From an uncultured Eubacteriales bacterium (lineage in GTDB: Bacteria; Bacillota; Clostridia; Christensenellales; Aristaeellaceae), in the NCBI GenBank assembly GCA_900315585.1, contig OMZP01000010.1, forward strand, positions 1 through 55,286: a DNA stretch of 55,286 nt. The letters run 5' to 3'. Shown here in pieces: positions 12,081 to 19,023 of this stretch (position 1 is the first letter of the stretch; each line of letters starts with the position of its first letter). The translations under genes were made by a program, and so were the position numbers. The notes beneath the pieces were generated by a model. The model was not told where the DNA came from. It saw only the letters and a list, made by a program, of their open reading frames with translations, and made no database searches.

Positions 12081-12965
12081 TCACACTTTCTCGCGCATGG
12101 GCTTGCCCAGCAGGCCCGCCGGCTTGAACAGCAGCACGACGATCAGCACGGCGAACACCAGCGCGTCGCCCAGCTCCGTGGAAATGTAGGCCTTGCCCAG
12201 GATCTCGATGATGCCCAGCAGCAGGCCGCCGATCATCGCGCCGGGAATGGATCCAATGCCGCCAAACACCGCCGCGGTGAAGGCCTTGATGCCCGGCATG
12301 GAGCCGGTGGTGGGCTGCAGGGTCGGATAGGAGGAGCACAGCAGCACGCCCGCGATGGCCGCCAGCGCCGAGCCGATGGCGAAGGTGAGCGAGATGGTGC
12401 GGTTCACGTTGATGCCCATCAGCTCCGCCGCGCCCTTGTCCTCGGACACCGCGCGCATGGCCTTGCCCATCTTGGTGCGGCCAGTGAACAGGGTCAGCGC
12501 GATCATGATCACGATGTTGGCCACGATGGTCAGGATGGTCTCGCTGGAGATCACCAGGTTGCCGTCAAACAGCTTGATAGCCCCGATGTTGAACACCGAG
12601 GGAAATACCTTGGGGTTGGAGCTCCAGATCAGCAGGGCCGTGTTTTGCAGCAGGTAGCTGACGCCGATGGCCGTGATCAGCACGGCCAGCTTGGTCGCCT
12701 GCCGCAGGGGCCGGTAGGCCAGGCCCTCGATGACCACGCCCAGCAGCGTGCAGAACACCATGGCGGCCATCACCGCCACGATCGGCGGCAGGCCCAGATA
12801 CTGCATGGCGCAGAAGGCGATGTAAGCGCCCACCATGATCACGTCGCCGTGGGCGAAGTTCAGCATCTTGGCGATGCCGTAGACCATCGTATATCCCAGG
12901 GCGATGATGGCGTAGACGCTTCCCAGGCTGATTCCGTTGATCAGAAATCGCAGGAACGATACCAT
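12081..12965 (-). CDS. livH: Branched-chain amino-acid ABC transporter, permease LivH
   Basis: LivH (294 residues) is the second permease. It has the family start FLINGISLGSVYAIIALGYT and the MLNFAHGDVIMVGAY segment, followed by about eight helices and the conserved GSMPGIKAFTAAVFGGIGSIPG near the end. The ATG at 12965 (MVSFLRFL) has GAGGAG upstream; the longer frame to 13034 has no such site. The gene follows the binding-protein gene after 143 bp that hold a strong hairpin. Confidence 0.95.
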   Translation of the reverse strand: MVSFLRFLINGISLGSVYAIIALGYTMVYGIAKMLNFAHGDVIMVGAYIAFCAMQYLGLPPIVAVMAAMVFCTLLGVVIEGLAYRPLRQATKLAVLITAIGVSYLLQNTALLIWSSNPKVFPSVFNIGAIKLFDGNLVISSETILTIVANIVIMIALTLFTGRTKMGKAMRAVSEDKGAAELMGINVNRTISLTFAIGSALAAIAGVLLCSSYPTLQPTTGSMPGIKAFTAAVFGGIGSIPGAMIGGLLLGIIEILGKAYISTELGDALVFAVLIVVLLFKPAGLLGKPMREKV

Positions 12966-12995
12966 GTCTTCCAACTCCTCGTTAAAACTAGTATA

Positions 12996-13047
12996 AGGTA
13001 ACTGACCATCATCAACACTTCCCTGTATTGACAATCGTCAGTTACCT
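12996..13047. repeat. 11-bp inverted repeat upstream of livH
   Basis: AGGTAACTGAC (12996-13006) and GTCAGTTACCT (13037-13047) are perfect complements 30 bp apart. Between them lies a smaller TGAC-aatc-GTCA dyad. A -10-like TATACT lies just downstream on the minus strand. It could be an RNA hairpin in the livJ-livH readthrough transcript or a pair of operator half-sites. Confidence 0.6.
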
Positions 13048-13059
13048 CGAATCTGTGGA

Positions 13060-13092
13060 TACCAGGCCCCGGCGAAGGGCCGGGGCTTGGTA
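13060..13092 (-). terminator. Strong hairpin after livJ (no T-run)
   Basis: A 14-bp stem (TACCA-GCCCCGGC type arms, one G-T pair, 5-base loop) begins 16 bp after the livJ stop. It lacks a T-run on the minus strand. It is better read as an attenuating or mRNA-stabilising hairpin that keeps binding-protein mRNA above permease mRNA than as a full terminator. Confidence 0.6.
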
Positions 13093-13108
13093 TGCGCTGG
13101 GTTTACGA

Positions 13109-14248
13109 TCAGCCGTTGAAGCCGACGTAAGCGCCATCCTGGATGACGACGGCGGTGGGGGTCTTGGTGACCGCGCCGGTCTCGTCCCAGCTCATGGTGC
13201 CGGTCAGGCCGATCACCTCAAAGTCGCCGGTGAACTGCTCGATCAGCAACTCGCAGGCATCCTCAGGAGAGGTGCTGCCGTCGATGCCGGCACTGAGAGA
13301 AGCATTCCACAGTGCCCAAACGGCGTCGTAGCAGTCGGCCGCGAACTGATTCGGGATTTCGCCGGTCAGCTCCTTGTAGCTGGCGACGAAGGACTGGGTG
13401 CGCTCGTCCTGGGCGTCGGCGGAGAAGGGAGTCAGCATGAACACGCCCTCGGCCAGGGAGGCGTCGAAGCCTTCCATGGTCAGGATGCCGTCCATGCCGT
13501 CCACGCCGAAGAACACCGGCGCGTAGTCCATGCTCTTGGCGGTGGCCAAGATCAGGGAAGCGGGGGTGTAGTAGATGGGCAGGAACACCAGGTCAGCGCC
13601 CGCGTCCTTGGCGGCGGCAACCTGCACGGAGAAGTCGTTGGTCTCGTCGGTGAAGGTCGTCTCGGAGACGATCTCCAGGCCCTGGTTGGCAGCCTCCGCC
13701 ACGAAGGTGTTGTAGATGCCGGTGGAATAGGCGTCGGCGTTGTTGTAGATGATGGCGACCTTGGTGGCCAGCTGATGCTCGGTGATGTACTGAGCGGAAG
13801 CGGTGCCCTGGGCCGGATCGGTGAAGCACACCTGGAACACGTTGTCCTTGCCATCGGTGACGTCGGGAGAAGAGGCGGAGGGGGTCAGCATGAACACGCG
13901 ATCCTCATTGGCCTGAGCGCCCACGGCGATGCAGGGGGTGGTGGTGGTGGTGCCGGCGATCATCTGGGCGCCCTTGTCCAGAACGGTGTTGTAGGCGTTC
14001 AGGGACTTCTCGGCGTCGTGCTCGTCGTCCTCCTCCAGCAGCTCGATCTGAAGGCCGCCAATGGCGTTGATCTCGGCGGCGGCGACTTCCGCGCCATACT
14101 TACAGGCGTTGCCGTAGATGGCGGCGGCGCCGGTGAACGGGCCGATGACGCCGATCTTCAGGGCGTCCTCAGCCATGGCGGCGGAGGCCAGACCCATGAT
14201 CATCACGAGCGCGAGGATCACAGCGACGATTGCCTTGTTGAACTTCAT
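13109..14248 (-). CDS. livJ: Branched-chain amino-acid ABC transporter, substrate-binding protein
   Basis: This 379-residue periplasmic-binding-fold protein captures the substrate outside the membrane. A signal peptide (residues 1-25, ending SAAMA before EDALKIGV) is followed by the Peripla_BP_6 start IGVIGPFTGAAAIYGNACKYGAE. There is no cysteine at the cleavage site, so it is not a lipoprotein, which is unusual for a Gram-positive binding protein. The ATG at 14248 has GGGAGGA upstream; the longer frame to 14320 is rejected because it breaks the signal peptide. It leads the liv operon from a consensus promoter. Exact substrate is inferred from the neighbours. Confidence 0.95.
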   Translation of the reverse strand: MKFNKAIVAVILALVMIMGLASAAMAEDALKIGVIGPFTGAAAIYGNACKYGAEVAAAEINAIGGLQIELLEEDDEHDAEKSLNAYNTVLDKGAQMIAGTTTTTPCIAVGAQANEDRVFMLTPSASSPDVTDGKDNVFQVCFTDPAQGTASAQYITEHQLATKVAIIYNNADAYSTGIYNTFVAEAANQGLEIVSETTFTDETNDFSVQVAAAKDAGADLVFLPIYYTPASLILATAKSMDYAPVFFGVDGMDGILTMEGFDASLAEGVFMLTPFSADAQDERTQSFVASYKELTGEIPNQFAADCYDAVWALWNASLSAGIDGSTSPEDACELLIEQFTGDFEVIGLTGTMSWDETGAVTKTPTAVVIQDGAYVGFNG

Positions 14249-14275
14249 AATCAGATTCCTCCCAAATAGATTCGC

Positions 14276-14296
14276 TACGCGCGCGTGCGCGCATAT
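14276..14296. other. 21-bp alternating purine-pyrimidine tract
   Basis: Every step from 14276 to 14296 alternates pyrimidine and purine, mostly CG and TG. Such tracts can adopt Z-DNA under supercoiling. It lies in the livJ leader, between the promoter and the ribosome-binding site. Confidence 0.6.
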
Positions 14297-14307
14297 CGTT
14301 AATGGAT

Positions 14308-14336
14308 ATAATAGCGTCATAACAAAACGTTGTCAA
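14308..14336 (-). promoter_or_regulatory. Promoter of the liv operon
   Basis: On the minus strand a perfect TTGACA (14336-14331) is followed after 17 bp by TATTAT (14313-14308). The leader to the livJ ATG is about 53 nt. Confidence 0.85.
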
Positions 14337-14526
14337 GCGCCGCCCGCGCGCATTTCTGCGTATTTTACGTTATTTCTCATTTGAAGTACAGATTGGTATA
14401 ACTTGCAAATTGACGGGATATTCCACTTTGAAATGCGTCCAATTTGATTCTGTAAAAGGGCTTCGCTTCGTTTTGGCATCGGTCAGCTGTCGCGTTAGCG
14501 GGGTGAATTGCATAAAAATACGGTTC

Positions 14527-14555
14527 TTCACAGAAAGTTGCGGGATTGGTATAAT
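14527..14555 (+). promoter_or_regulatory. Orphan promoter reading into hairpin repeat
   Basis: TTCACA (14527-14532), a 17-bp spacer and TATAAT (14550-14555) preceded by TG at the extended -10 position form a strong promoter. No gene follows on this strand. The first thing transcribed would be the 32-bp hairpin at 14573-14650, then sequence antisense to the structured RNA. The stretch 14337-14526 shows no coding gene. Confidence 0.5.
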
Positions 14556-14572
14556 GAAGTTCATTGACGTTA

Positions 14573-14650
14573 CGTACAGATCCTTCGCTTCGCTCAGGAT
14601 GACAGGGCTTCAGTTCGTTGTCATCCTGAGCGGAGCGAAGGATCTGTACG
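14573..14650. repeat. Long hairpin repeat, family A copy 2
   Basis: Two 32-base arms (14573-14604 and 14619-14650) pair with only one G-T mismatch around a 14-base loop. The ends are CGTACAGATCC and GGATCTGTACG. This is the most complete copy of the family in the window. Confidence 0.85.
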
Positions 14651-14724
14651 GTTCATTAGCTAACAGCATGAATGAGAATACCTACGAATCGCTTTTTTCA
14701 TCTCTCAGCTATCCGTGATTAGAA

Positions 14725-14947
14725 AATACGGTCTCCGCGCCCGACCTGGTCTTTGACCCCACACTCGCCTGCTGGAGGGTTCGCTCCTAAGGACTTGGCC
14801 TCCCCACTACTACCCCTCTATGTCCTCGCTGGGACACGCAGGACTTACCTCTAAGCCGCACCATGCTCACCGGAATTTTCCCGGCTTACGTGGATCGTTT
14901 CGCCTGCGACTGGCATCGACTTTCAACCACGGACGCGCGGAAACCGC
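14725..14947 (-). ncRNA. Structured non-coding RNA of about 220 nt, possibly raiA-type
   Basis: A perfectly spaced promoter (see 14954-14982) fires into a non-coding stretch rich in pairable segments. Reading the minus strand, the 5' segment CGGTTTCCGCGC pairs with GCGCGGAGACCG near the 3' end (12 bp, one G-U), closing the molecule. Inside lie TAAGCCG/CGGCTTA (7 bp) around CCGG..CCGG, a TGTCC-cagcga-GGACA hairpin, GGAGG/CCTCC, and GGTC-aaa-GACC. The closing stem is followed by TATTTTCT, a possible termination point. No ORF fits. Size and closed architecture resemble the raiA RNA of Firmicutes, but I cannot verify the family. It lacks the hallmark segments of tmRNA, RNase P and SRP RNA. Confidence 0.7.
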
Positions 14948-14953
14948 ACGTTT

Positions 14954-14982
14954 ATTATATGAAATTCTGAGGGTATCGTCAA
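14954..14982 (-). promoter_or_regulatory. Consensus promoter of the structured RNA
   Basis: TTGACG (14982-14977) and TATAAT (14959-14954) are separated by 17 bp on the minus strand. The -35 overlaps the last codon and stop (14979-14981) of the upstream acetyltransferase gene, so the promoter is partly embedded in coding sequence. Confidence 0.85.
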
Positions 14983-15527
14983 GTGAAATCGCTCTTGAGG
15001 ATCGCGAATCGGGCCAGATCCACGAGGCCCTGGTTGTTGCGCCCGCCCTGGCGGGAGACGCCTTCGAAGGTCATGCCGATCTTCTGCATCACCCGGCCGG
15101 ACTTCGGGTTGTCCACGTCGTGGGCGGCGCAGACGCGGTTGAAGCCGGCCTCAAACAGCACCTTCAGCACGGCGCGGGCCGCTTCCGGCATGTAGCCCTT
15201 CCCCCACCAGGCCTTGCCCATGCACCAGCCCAGCTCCGCTTCCAGGATGGGCTCGATGATGTGCACCACGGCGATGTCGCCGATCAGCTCCCCCGTCGCC
15301 TTCAGCTCCAGGCCCCAGTGGTAGTAGTCCGGCTGGTCGTACCGCTTGACCCAGTCGCCAAGGACCCACGCCGTCACGCCCACGTCCGCGTGGGTCGGCC
15401 AGGTGAGGTACTTCGTCACCGCGTCGTCGCTGGCCCAGTGATCGTACATCTGCCGCGCATCCTCGACGGTGTAGCGCCGAAGGATCAGGCGCTCGGTCTC
15501 GATGGGCCGGGTTCCGATGTGGTTCAT
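14979..15527 (-). CDS. GNAT-family N-acetyltransferase, RimJ/RimL type
   Basis: This 182-residue protein opens with RPIETERLILRRYTVEDA, the start typical of Acetyltransf_3 enzymes that modify ribosomal proteins, amino acids or antibiotics. The acetyl-CoA binding region is the GWCMGKAWWGKGYMPEAARAVL segment (about residues 105-128), followed by HDVDNPKSGRVMQKIGMTFEG. The ATG at 15527 has AAGGAGG upstream. It stands alone between repeat-rich DNA and the structured RNA. The substrate cannot be told from sequence. Confidence 0.88.
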   Translation of the reverse strand: MNHIGTRPIETERLILRRYTVEDARQMYDHWASDDAVTKYLTWPTHADVGVTAWVLGDWVKRYDQPDYYHWGLELKATGELIGDIAVVHIIEPILEAELGWCMGKAWWGKGYMPEAARAVLKVLFEAGFNRVCAAHDVDNPKSGRVMQKIGMTFEGVSRQGGRNNQGLVDLARFAILKSDFT

Positions 15528-15546
15528 GGGGAAACCTCCTTATCCA

Positions 15547-15745
15547 GATGCGAAGAAAACGACCTCTTCCGTCCTCGCTTCGCTCGGCCACCTTCCCCTG
15601 AAGGGGAAGGCTTTGGCGGACGCCATAAATGGCGTCCCTGCGGGGGGGGGGTGGAACGAACTCATACGGCCTCGCTATACTCGGCCGCCTCCCCGTTGAA
15701 AGGGAAGGATTTTAGTGGACGCCATGAATGGCGTCCCTACGGTGA
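15547..15745. repeat. Mosaic of family C and family B repeats
   Basis: A family C element (GACCTC..CGTC..CCTTCCCCTGAAGGGGAAGG, 15547-15612; related copy at 20612-20675) is followed by GGACGCCATaaATGGCGTCC (15617-15640), a G9 run (15642-15650), a weaker family C-like segment, and GGACGCCATgaATGGCGTCC (15718-15737). No gene is present. Confidence 0.75.
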
Positions 15746-15792
15746 GGGTTGGAACGAATTTTACGGCCCTGCGGGCCGACTCCCCTTTGAAA

Positions 15793-15996
15793 GGAAAGCC
15801 AGGCGGGCGGCGCAACGCCGCCCCTACTATTCCTGTTCCCTGTTCCTGTTGCCAAGGCCCTATCGGTTAAGGGGAAAGCCAGGCGGGCGGCGCAACGCCG
15901 CCCCTACTATTCCTGTTCCCTGTTCCCTGTTGCCTGTTCCCTATCCAGCTTTTCCTATTGCCTATTGCCTATATCCTATTGCCTATATCCTATTGC
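15793..15996. repeat. 80-bp-period direct repeat with heptamer tracts
   Basis: The same roughly 54-bp unit starts at 15793 and 15873. Each has GGCGGGCGGCGC-aa-CGCCGCCCC followed by a CCTGTTC heptamer tract. The second tract changes to CCTATTG/CCTATAT heptamers and runs up to the metA stop at 15997. Together with 15547-15745 this fills the gap between the acetyltransferase gene and metA; no ORF is supported. Confidence 0.8.
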
Positions 15997-16914
15997 CTAC
16001 TTAATCTCACTCAAATCATAGGGCGTGTTCTGATACACGAAATAGTTCAGCCAGTTGGAATAGAGCAGGTTGGCATGGGCGCGCCAGCTCATCAGCGGGG
16101 GCTGGGTGTCGTCGTCGTTGGGATAGTAGTTCTTCGGCACCTCGATGGGCAGGCCCGCGTCCCTGTCCCGGCGGTACTCCTTCTCCAGGGTGGTAGCGTC
16201 GTACTCCGAGTGGCCGGTGATGAACACCTGGCGGCCCTGGTCGGTGGCCATGGCGTAGATGCCCGCCTCCTCGGAGGTGGCCAGGATCTTCAGCTGCGGC
16301 ACCTTCTCCACGTCCTCCCGGAGGATGGTGGTGTGGCGGGAGTGGGGCACCATGAACACGTCGTCGAAGCCCCGGAACAGGATGCTGCTCTTGCGCTCCA
16401 CCCGATGGGGAAACACGCCGAACATCTTCTTCTCCAGCGGCACCTTCTTCACGCCGTAGTGGTAGTAGAGCCCCGCCTGAGCACCCCAGCAAATGTGGAA
16501 GGTGCTGTGGACGTTGGTTCTGGACCACTCCATGATCTCGCAGAGCTCGTCCCAGTAGTCCACCTCTTCAAAGGGCAGGAGTTCCACCGGCGCGCCGGTG
16601 ATCACCATGCCGTCGAACTTGCGGTGGCAGATCTCATCGAAGGTCTTGTAGAAGGTGAGCATGTGGTCCTGGGAGACGTTCTTTGATTCGTGGGACCGCA
16701 CCTGCAAAAGCTCCAGCTCCACCTGCAGCGGCGTGTTGCCCAGCACCCGTGCCAGCTGGGTCTCCGTGGCGATCTTCGTGGGCATCAGGTTCAATATCAG
16801 GATGTGCAGCGGGCGGATGTCCTGGCTGACGGCGCGGGACTCCGTGATGACAAATATATTTTCGCTCTCCAGCACGCCGGTGGCGGGCAGGCTGTTGGGA
16901 ATCTTGATCGGCAT
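15997..16914 (-). CDS. metA: Homoserine O-acetyltransferase (MetA family)
   Basis: This enzyme activates homoserine for methionine synthesis (305 residues). The catalytic cysteine is Cys142 in HICWGAQAG, and His-Glu follow in FITGHSEYD. Residue 111 is glutamate (TGAPVE); in this family Glu111 goes with acetyl-CoA and Gly with succinyl-CoA, so the enzyme is probably an acetyltransferase despite its MetA fold. The ATG at 16914 ([11 protein letters not shown]) follows AAAGGAGTG. Its promoter is at 16941-16968. I see no SAM riboswitch or methionine T-box in the short leader. Confidence 0.95.
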   Translation of the reverse strand: MPIKIPNSLPATGVLESENIFVITESRAVSQDIRPLHILILNLMPTKIATETQLARVLGNTPLQVELELLQVRSHESKNVSQDHMLTFYKTFDEICHRKFDGMVITGAPVELLPFEEVDYWDELCEIMEWSRTNVHSTFHICWGAQAGLYYHYGVKKVPLEKKMFGVFPHRVERKSSILFRGFDDVFMVPHSRHTTILREDVEKVPQLKILATSEEAGIYAMATDQGRQVFITGHSEYDATTLEKEYRRDRDAGLPIEVPKNYYPNDDDTQPPLMSWRAHANLLYSNWLNYFVYQNTPYDLSEIK

Positions 16915-16940
16915 GGCAATGACACTCCTTTGATAGTAAT

Positions 16941-16968
16941 ATTTTACCCGCCTAATGTGAAATGTCAA
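16941..16968 (-). promoter_or_regulatory. Promoter of metA
   Basis: TTGACA (16968-16963), a 16-bp spacer and TAAAAT (16946-16941) lie on the minus strand, leaving a leader of about 20 nt, too short for a riboswitch. Confidence 0.7.
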
Positions 16969-17006
16969 ACGATTAACAAAGGTTTAAAGCCGGAGTCGCC
17001 CGCTTC

Positions 17007-17015
17007 TGGTAAAAT
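17007..17015 (+). promoter_or_regulatory. Extended -10 promoter of fau
   Basis: TGG precedes TAAAAT (17010-17015), giving an extended -10; no good -35 is seen. It lies 25 bp before the fau ATG. Confidence 0.45.
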
Positions 17016-17039
17016 GGGAATCAACGGAGGGATGCAGCC

Positions 17040-17579
17040 ATGGACAAGCGGGAGCTGCGCCGGATCATCGGCGAAAAAAAGCGCGCCCTGTCGGCGCGGG
17101 AGATCGAACAGCGGAGCGCGGTGCTGGCGGAAAAGCTCTTTCAGACGGACGCCTACCGCGAGGCGCAGTTCCTCTACGGCTATCTGTCCTTCAACCAGGA
17201 GGTGCGCACCCGGCCCATCCTCCAGCGGGCCTGGGCGGACGGCAAGCGGGTGGCCGTGCCGAAGGTGATCGGCGATGAAATGCGCTTCATCTGGCTGGGC
17301 AGCTTCGACGATCTGTCCGAAGGCCGCTTCGGCATCCTGGAGCCGACAAACGACGGGCCCGTTGCCGACGACGACACCGCCCTCGTCCTGATGCCCGGGC
17401 TGGCCTTTGACCGGCAGGGCCGCCGCGTCGGCTATGGCGGCGGATACTACGACCGCTGGCTGGCTGAACACCCGGGACATAGGACGATCGCGCTGTGCTA
17501 TGATTTTCAATTGTTGGAAAATCTGGAGACGGAAGCGCACGATATAAGAGTCGATGCCGTTATCACCGAAACTCTGTAG
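17040..17579 (+). CDS. fau: 5-formyltetrahydrofolate cyclo-ligase
   Basis: This 179-residue enzyme converts 5-formyl-THF to 5,10-methenyl-THF with ATP, returning a storage form to the C1 pool. Conserved features are the N-terminal KRALSAREIEQRSAVLAEKL, the central MRFIWLG, and the C-terminal GLAFDRQGRRVGYGGGYYDRWL nucleotide-binding segment. The ATG follows GGAGGGATG. It is convergent with the folate gene cluster that ends at 17719. Its TAG stop is formed by the first bases of repeat TAGGGGCGGC, so the repeat abuts the reading frame. Confidence 0.95.
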   Translation: MDKRELRRIIGEKKRALSAREIEQRSAVLAEKLFQTDAYREAQFLYGYLSFNQEVRTRPILQRAWADGKRVAVPKVIGDEMRFIWLGSFDDLSEGRFGILEPTNDGPVADDDTALVLMPGLAFDRQGRRVGYGGGYYDRWLAEHPGHRTIALCYDFQLLENLETEAHDIRVDAVITETL

Positions 17580-17733
17580 GGGCGGCGTTGCGCCGCCCGC
17601 AACTTACTTGGGAGAACGACCGCATCGTCTTGCAGGCGGCGCGGCAATCTTATTTTCCTATCAATCGGGCAAATCCCGAAGGGATTTGAACCGCAAATCC
17701 ACTCTCCACTCTAAACTCTCAGCTCTCAACTCT
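17575..17733. repeat. Repeat module: GC palindrome, AAATCC hairpin, heptamers
   Basis: In order: family B palindrome GGGCGGCGttgCGCCGCCC (17579-17598), hairpin CAAATCCC-gaa-GGGATTTG (17670-17688), and a CCACTCT/CAACTCT heptamer tract (17697-17733). The module overlaps the fau stop at one end and the last codons of the DUF1576 gene at the other. The hairpin may serve as a terminator between the convergent genes. Confidence 0.75.
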
Positions 17734-19020
17734 CTTCTTCACATAGTGCTCCAGCACCGGCACGTACAAGAACGCCACGATGCCCGAAGTGAAGCCGCCG
17801 TTGTACAGGTTGAAGCCGCCGTGGATGGCGGGCACGCTGGTAACCAGGCAATAGTGCAGGATGCCTGCGAAGACGCCCGCCAGCAGACCGTATTCCCCCG
17901 CGATGGGAGCCAGGCCGCTGGCATAGCACAGGCCCACCACGAGCGCCTGGCTGTTGACGGCGAAGGCGGTGACGCCCAGGCGGTGCAGCAGGCCCATCGC
18001 CCCGTAGCCCAGCATGATGGGCAGCACGTTTCTCGGCGTCGCGCCTGCGGCGAAGCAGCACACCATGCAGAACACCACGCCCATGGTGGGTCCGGTGAAG
18101 TTCGCGCCGATGACGTTGTAATACAAAAGAATAAACAGTCCGTAGACGCCGAGGTTGATCAGCACCGACCCGGCGCTGTATTTTTGCGCGAAATCCACCC
18201 GGAAGCCGGGGTCGAGCAGCAGCTTTTTGTAGTCGCCCGGGCCGCCGTTGACGATCAGTCCGGCGATCACGCACAGCGCGAACATGGTGCCGCAGAAGGC
18301 GTTGACGAACAACGGATGCCCCTCGCCCAGGCTGGCTTCGATCGCCGGCGCCTCCACGCCCAGCGTCTTGTACAGCACGGCGTAGAGCAGGAAGCACAGA
18401 AAGCCCGCGGCGGGGCCGGCGTTGTAGAGGTTGTAGCCCTTGTGGAACCCCGGCGAGTGGGCGCAGAGCCCCGGCATGGCGCAGCCCACAAATATGCCCA
18501 CGCCCAGTGCCAACGCGACGCCCAGCGGCGTCACCCGGGGACCCGCGGCGGCGTCCGGGTAGTAGAGCAGCACCTGGGTGATGATCGGTGCAACGCCGGT
18601 GGAGAACATGGCGAAGTGGATGTACCTCGCAAAGGGCTCCCGCCTGATCCTGGCGTAGACGAACGTGCCCAGCATCAGCGGCAGCATGTTCACCGGGTTC
18701 ATGCCGAAGGTGCCGAAGCCGATGGTCAGAAACCAGGCCAGCGCCGTCACGCCGTTCACCGTCGTACCCGGCAGCAGCGTCAGCGCCGTGCAGATCAGCG
18801 AGAGCAGGCCGGTGTTCAGCATGGACGCGGAGAGCCCGCCCAGCTCCGGCTTGAAGTAGTCCTTGGTCAGCTGGGCCGGGAGCGTGCAGATGCGGATAAA
18901 GCCGCCCAGCATGTCCGCCCGGTCCGGGGCGATCAGCGCGGCGATGAAGAATGCCAGGGTGAACGCGGCGAAGGTGAGCCGCAGGATGCTCGCCGTTTCC
19001 AGCTTTTGTAATCGCTTCAT
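17719..19020 (-). CDS. DUF1576 integral membrane protein
   Basis: This 433-residue protein has about ten to twelve hydrophobic helices and glycine-rich loops (GFGTFGMNPVNMLPLMLGTF, and GGFNLYNGGFTSG near the end). It resembles the DUF1576 family of Firmicutes; its function is unknown. It begins 3 bp after the folD stop, so it is probably co-transcribed with fhs-fchA-folD. A transport role linked to folate, formate or purines is possible from position only. Two similar segments (HKGYNLYNAGPAAGF and HGGFNLYNGGFTSG) suggest an internal duplication. Its last codons lie in the heptamer repeat. Confidence 0.8.
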   Translation of the reverse strand: MKRLQKLETASILRLTFAAFTLAFFIAALIAPDRADMLGGFIRICTLPAQLTKDYFKPELGGLSASMLNTGLLSLICTALTLLPGTTVNGVTALAWFLTIGFGTFGMNPVNMLPLMLGTFVYARIRREPFARYIHFAMFSTGVAPIITQVLLYYPDAAAGPRVTPLGVALALGVGIFVGCAMPGLCAHSPGFHKGYNLYNAGPAAGFLCFLLYAVLYKTLGVEAPAIEASLGEGHPLFVNAFCGTMFALCVIAGLIVNGGPGDYKKLLLDPGFRVDFAQKYSAGSVLINLGVYGLFILLYYNVIGANFTGPTMGVVFCMVCCFAAGATPRNVLPIMLGYGAMGLLHRLGVTAFAVNSQALVVGLCYASGLAPIAGEYGLLAGVFAGILHYCLVTSVPAIHGGFNLYNGGFTSGIVAFLYVPVLEHYVKKRVES

Positions 19021-19023
19021 CGA

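Noticed and set aside
14337..14570. Small coding genes in both strands (for example 14370-14564 and 14410-14718)
   Set aside because: They have no ribosome-binding site or recognisable product, and the plus-strand frame runs through the hairpin repeat.
14725..14947. tmRNA, RNase P RNA or SRP RNA as identity of the structured RNA
   Set aside because: The conserved hallmark segments of these RNAs are not visible and the length does not fit tmRNA or RNase P.
15793..15996. Possible CRISPR array
   Set aside because: The repeats are 7-bp and 80-bp direct repeats with no unique spacers of even length and no cas genes.
16915..17039. SAM riboswitch or methionine T-box before metA
   Set aside because: The metA leader is only about 20 nt from its promoter and shows no such motifs.
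17554..19011. 485-codon plus-strand frame opposite the DUF1576 gene
   Set aside because: It begins inside fau, is rich in Gln/Arg/His, and mirrors the membrane protein codon by codon.
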